5,877 bases of DNA from Deltaproteobacteria bacterium. Lineage in GTDB: Bacteria; Myxococcota_A; Polyangia; HGW-17. Made by a program: the position numbers and the translations under genes. The first letter of the stretch is position 1. Each line of letters starts with the position of its first letter. This document shows, one piece after another, positions 4,851-5,877 of this stretch. Under the pieces are notes generated by a model. It saw only the letters and a list, made by a program, of their open reading frames with translations. It did not search any database and was not told the origin of the DNA. The stretch is taken from positions 1-5,877 of the forward strand of contig QKIM01000344.1 of NCBI GenBank assembly GCA_003249585.1. The letters are read 5' to 3'.

Positions 4851-5877
4851 TCAGCGATTCGATACCGAGGGGGCGCTTTTCCGCTTCGCCAGGTGATGGT
4901 CGATGGCCTCACGGAGCCGGTGGGTGATCTTCGCGCCGTAGGCCCAGTCGTCGATGATGACCACGGCCTCGTCCCTGGGGAAGCCGAGGTTTGCCGTGAA
5001 GGAGGCGATGGCGCGGGTGGTTTCCTTGTGGGTGCCAAGGCGCAGCGCGTTCTTGGCGCGCTTCACGTCGAGGTGTATGAGCCTGGAGATCTGGAACAGT
5101 TGCTGATCCCGGCGGGTCCACGAGGTGTTGCGGACCAGTTTGTCGTGGAGGGCGAAGTAGCCGGTGCTCCCCTTCTGGGCGAGGGCCTCCAGCAGAAGTT
5201 GCACCTCGCGGCCTTCGGGGGCCGTGCTGCGGGGGACGGGGATGAAGAAGATCTGGAGCTGCCCGAGGGAGGCGGGGGGCAGCATTTTGAGCACCCGGCG
5301 GATGCTGTACCGGAATTTGACGACGCCCTGGGAAGTGTACGGGATGAGGAGCAGCACCCGGACGGGAGCGTTGAGCTGCCCCTTATAGGCGAACCGGTGG
5401 CTTTTGAGGAAGGTGTCCACAATCTTCCGGACCGGGGGTGCCAGCTTGAACCCCGAGGTGTTCTGGACGCTCTCGAAGGCGGAGGAAGGCCGCCGCTGGG
5501 CGCGGGAGGACCCGTGGGAGCGGACTGGGTTCGTGGGGGGCAGGGCGGGGCGCAGACGGTTGACGGCGTCCAGGGAGCGCCGGGTGGCGTCGAGGCGTTT
5601 GAGGCTCTCCTGGATGCGGTTCATGCGCTCCATGTTCCGGTTGTGGCGCTCCATGGCGCGATCCCGGTCGGACCGCACGTTTGTCCGCATGTAGTAGCTG
5701 GCCACAGCGCCGCCGATGACCAGGATGACGGCCAGGGCGGTGGCGAGTGCCTTGGTGGCGGCCTTCTCCGCGGCATCGGGCGTGGAGAGGAAGGTGGGGC
5801 GCTGCGCCGAAGGGTCGGGCCGACCGGGCGCCGGATCCTGCCGGGGCCCTGGCCGCCTGGGCAGGGTAGTGGCCTGG
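4851..5877 (-). CDS. Membrane-anchored DsbA-like (thioredoxin-fold) protein without redox cysteines, 5' end outside window
   Basis: The minus-strand frame is open from the TGA at 4853-4851 to the right edge: 341 visible residues, start not seen. A GTG at 5705 opens the last 284 residues, but it lies at the end of a membrane helix (ALATALAVILVIGGAVASYY, about 5751-5692) and has no ribosome binding site, so it is not the start. Order of parts: a Pro/Arg-rich stretch, the helix, an Arg/Met/Glu-rich helical region likely to form a coiled coil (about 5690-5550), a disordered Ser/Pro/Arg linker, then a domain at about 5381-4880. That domain resembles DsbA-family thioredoxin folds. GQLNAPVRVLLLIPY matches the first strand (typically G.xxAPVxVxxFxDY), followed by ALHDKLVRN and a last strand VVIIDDWAYGAKI leading into the final helix. 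Where CPxC should be the sequence is TSQG, and there is no cysteine in the visible protein. The cis-proline (usually GTP) is also missing. Lys before the helix and the domain type suggest a periplasmic C-terminus. Inferred role: non-catalytic binding or scaffold. Confidence 0.75.
   Translation of the reverse strand, partial: QATTLPRRPGPRQDPAPGRPDPSAQRPTFLSTPDAAEKAATKALATALAVILVIGGAVASYYMRTNVRSDRDRAMERHNRNMERMNRIQESLKRLDATRRSLDAVNRLRPALPPTNPVRSHGSSRAQRRPSSAFESVQNTSGFKLAPPVRKIVDTFLKSHRFAYKGQLNAPVRVLLLIPYTSQGVVKFRYSIRRVLKMLPPASLGQLQIFFIPVPRSTAPEGREVQLLLEALAQKGSTGYFALHDKLVRNTSWTRRDQQLFQISRLIHLDVKRAKNALRLGTHKETTRAIASFTANLGFPRDEAVVIIDDWAYGAKITHRLREAIDHHLAKRKSAPSVSNR

Noticed and set aside
1..5877. 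CRISPR array, insertion sequence, phage or defence genes, tRNA or rRNA
   Set aside because: No regularly spaced direct repeats, transposase-like frame, terminal inverted repeats with target duplication, or tRNA cloverleaf was seen on either strand.

Overview
The window is GC-rich with strongly G/C-ending codons. It carries several families typical of Myxococcota and related former Deltaproteobacteria: a lipoprotein with an AgmX/PglI-type (TonB-C-like) C-terminal domain, a lipoprotein combining six-cysteine repeats with a seven-bladed SBBP-type propeller, and a DsbA-fold protein without its cysteines. The lineage call is inference from gene content; no rRNA, tRNA or marker gene is present.

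Layout. At the left edge (1-76, minus) is the N-terminus of an unidentified membrane protein that continues outside the window. A divergent regulatory region (77-301) holds a candidate promoter in each direction, a perfect inverted repeat and a T-tract hairpin. Three plus-strand lipoprotein genes follow. The first (302-622) is a small disordered lipoprotein. The second (705-1367) is its paralogue with an inserted AgmX/PglI-like domain. The third (1370-3232) is a 620-residue cysteine-repeat/propeller lipoprotein. The first two share promoter, signal peptide and an identical 16-residue C-terminal tail. The second and third are almost certainly translated from one message, because they are 2 bp apart and the third's ribosome binding site lies inside the second's last codons. 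Together they look like a small envelope-lipoprotein locus.

Converging on these from the right are two minus-strand genes. One (4851 to beyond 5877) is a single-pass membrane protein with a coiled-coil-like linker and a catalytically dead DsbA-like domain; its start lies outside the window. The other (3456-4742) is a major facilitator superfamily transporter. Its frame meets an in-frame TAG at 3456-3458 but continues for 38 further well-kept codons that encode the missing twelfth membrane helix and a charged tail, ending at a second TAG (3339-3341).

The observations most worth a second look are the amber codon before helix 12, the tail shared by the two lipoproteins with only synonymous differences, the loss of redox residues in the DsbA-like protein, and the four-repeat plus seven-blade architecture. 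I saw no mobile element, CRISPR array or RNA gene, and no recognised defence or other named system.
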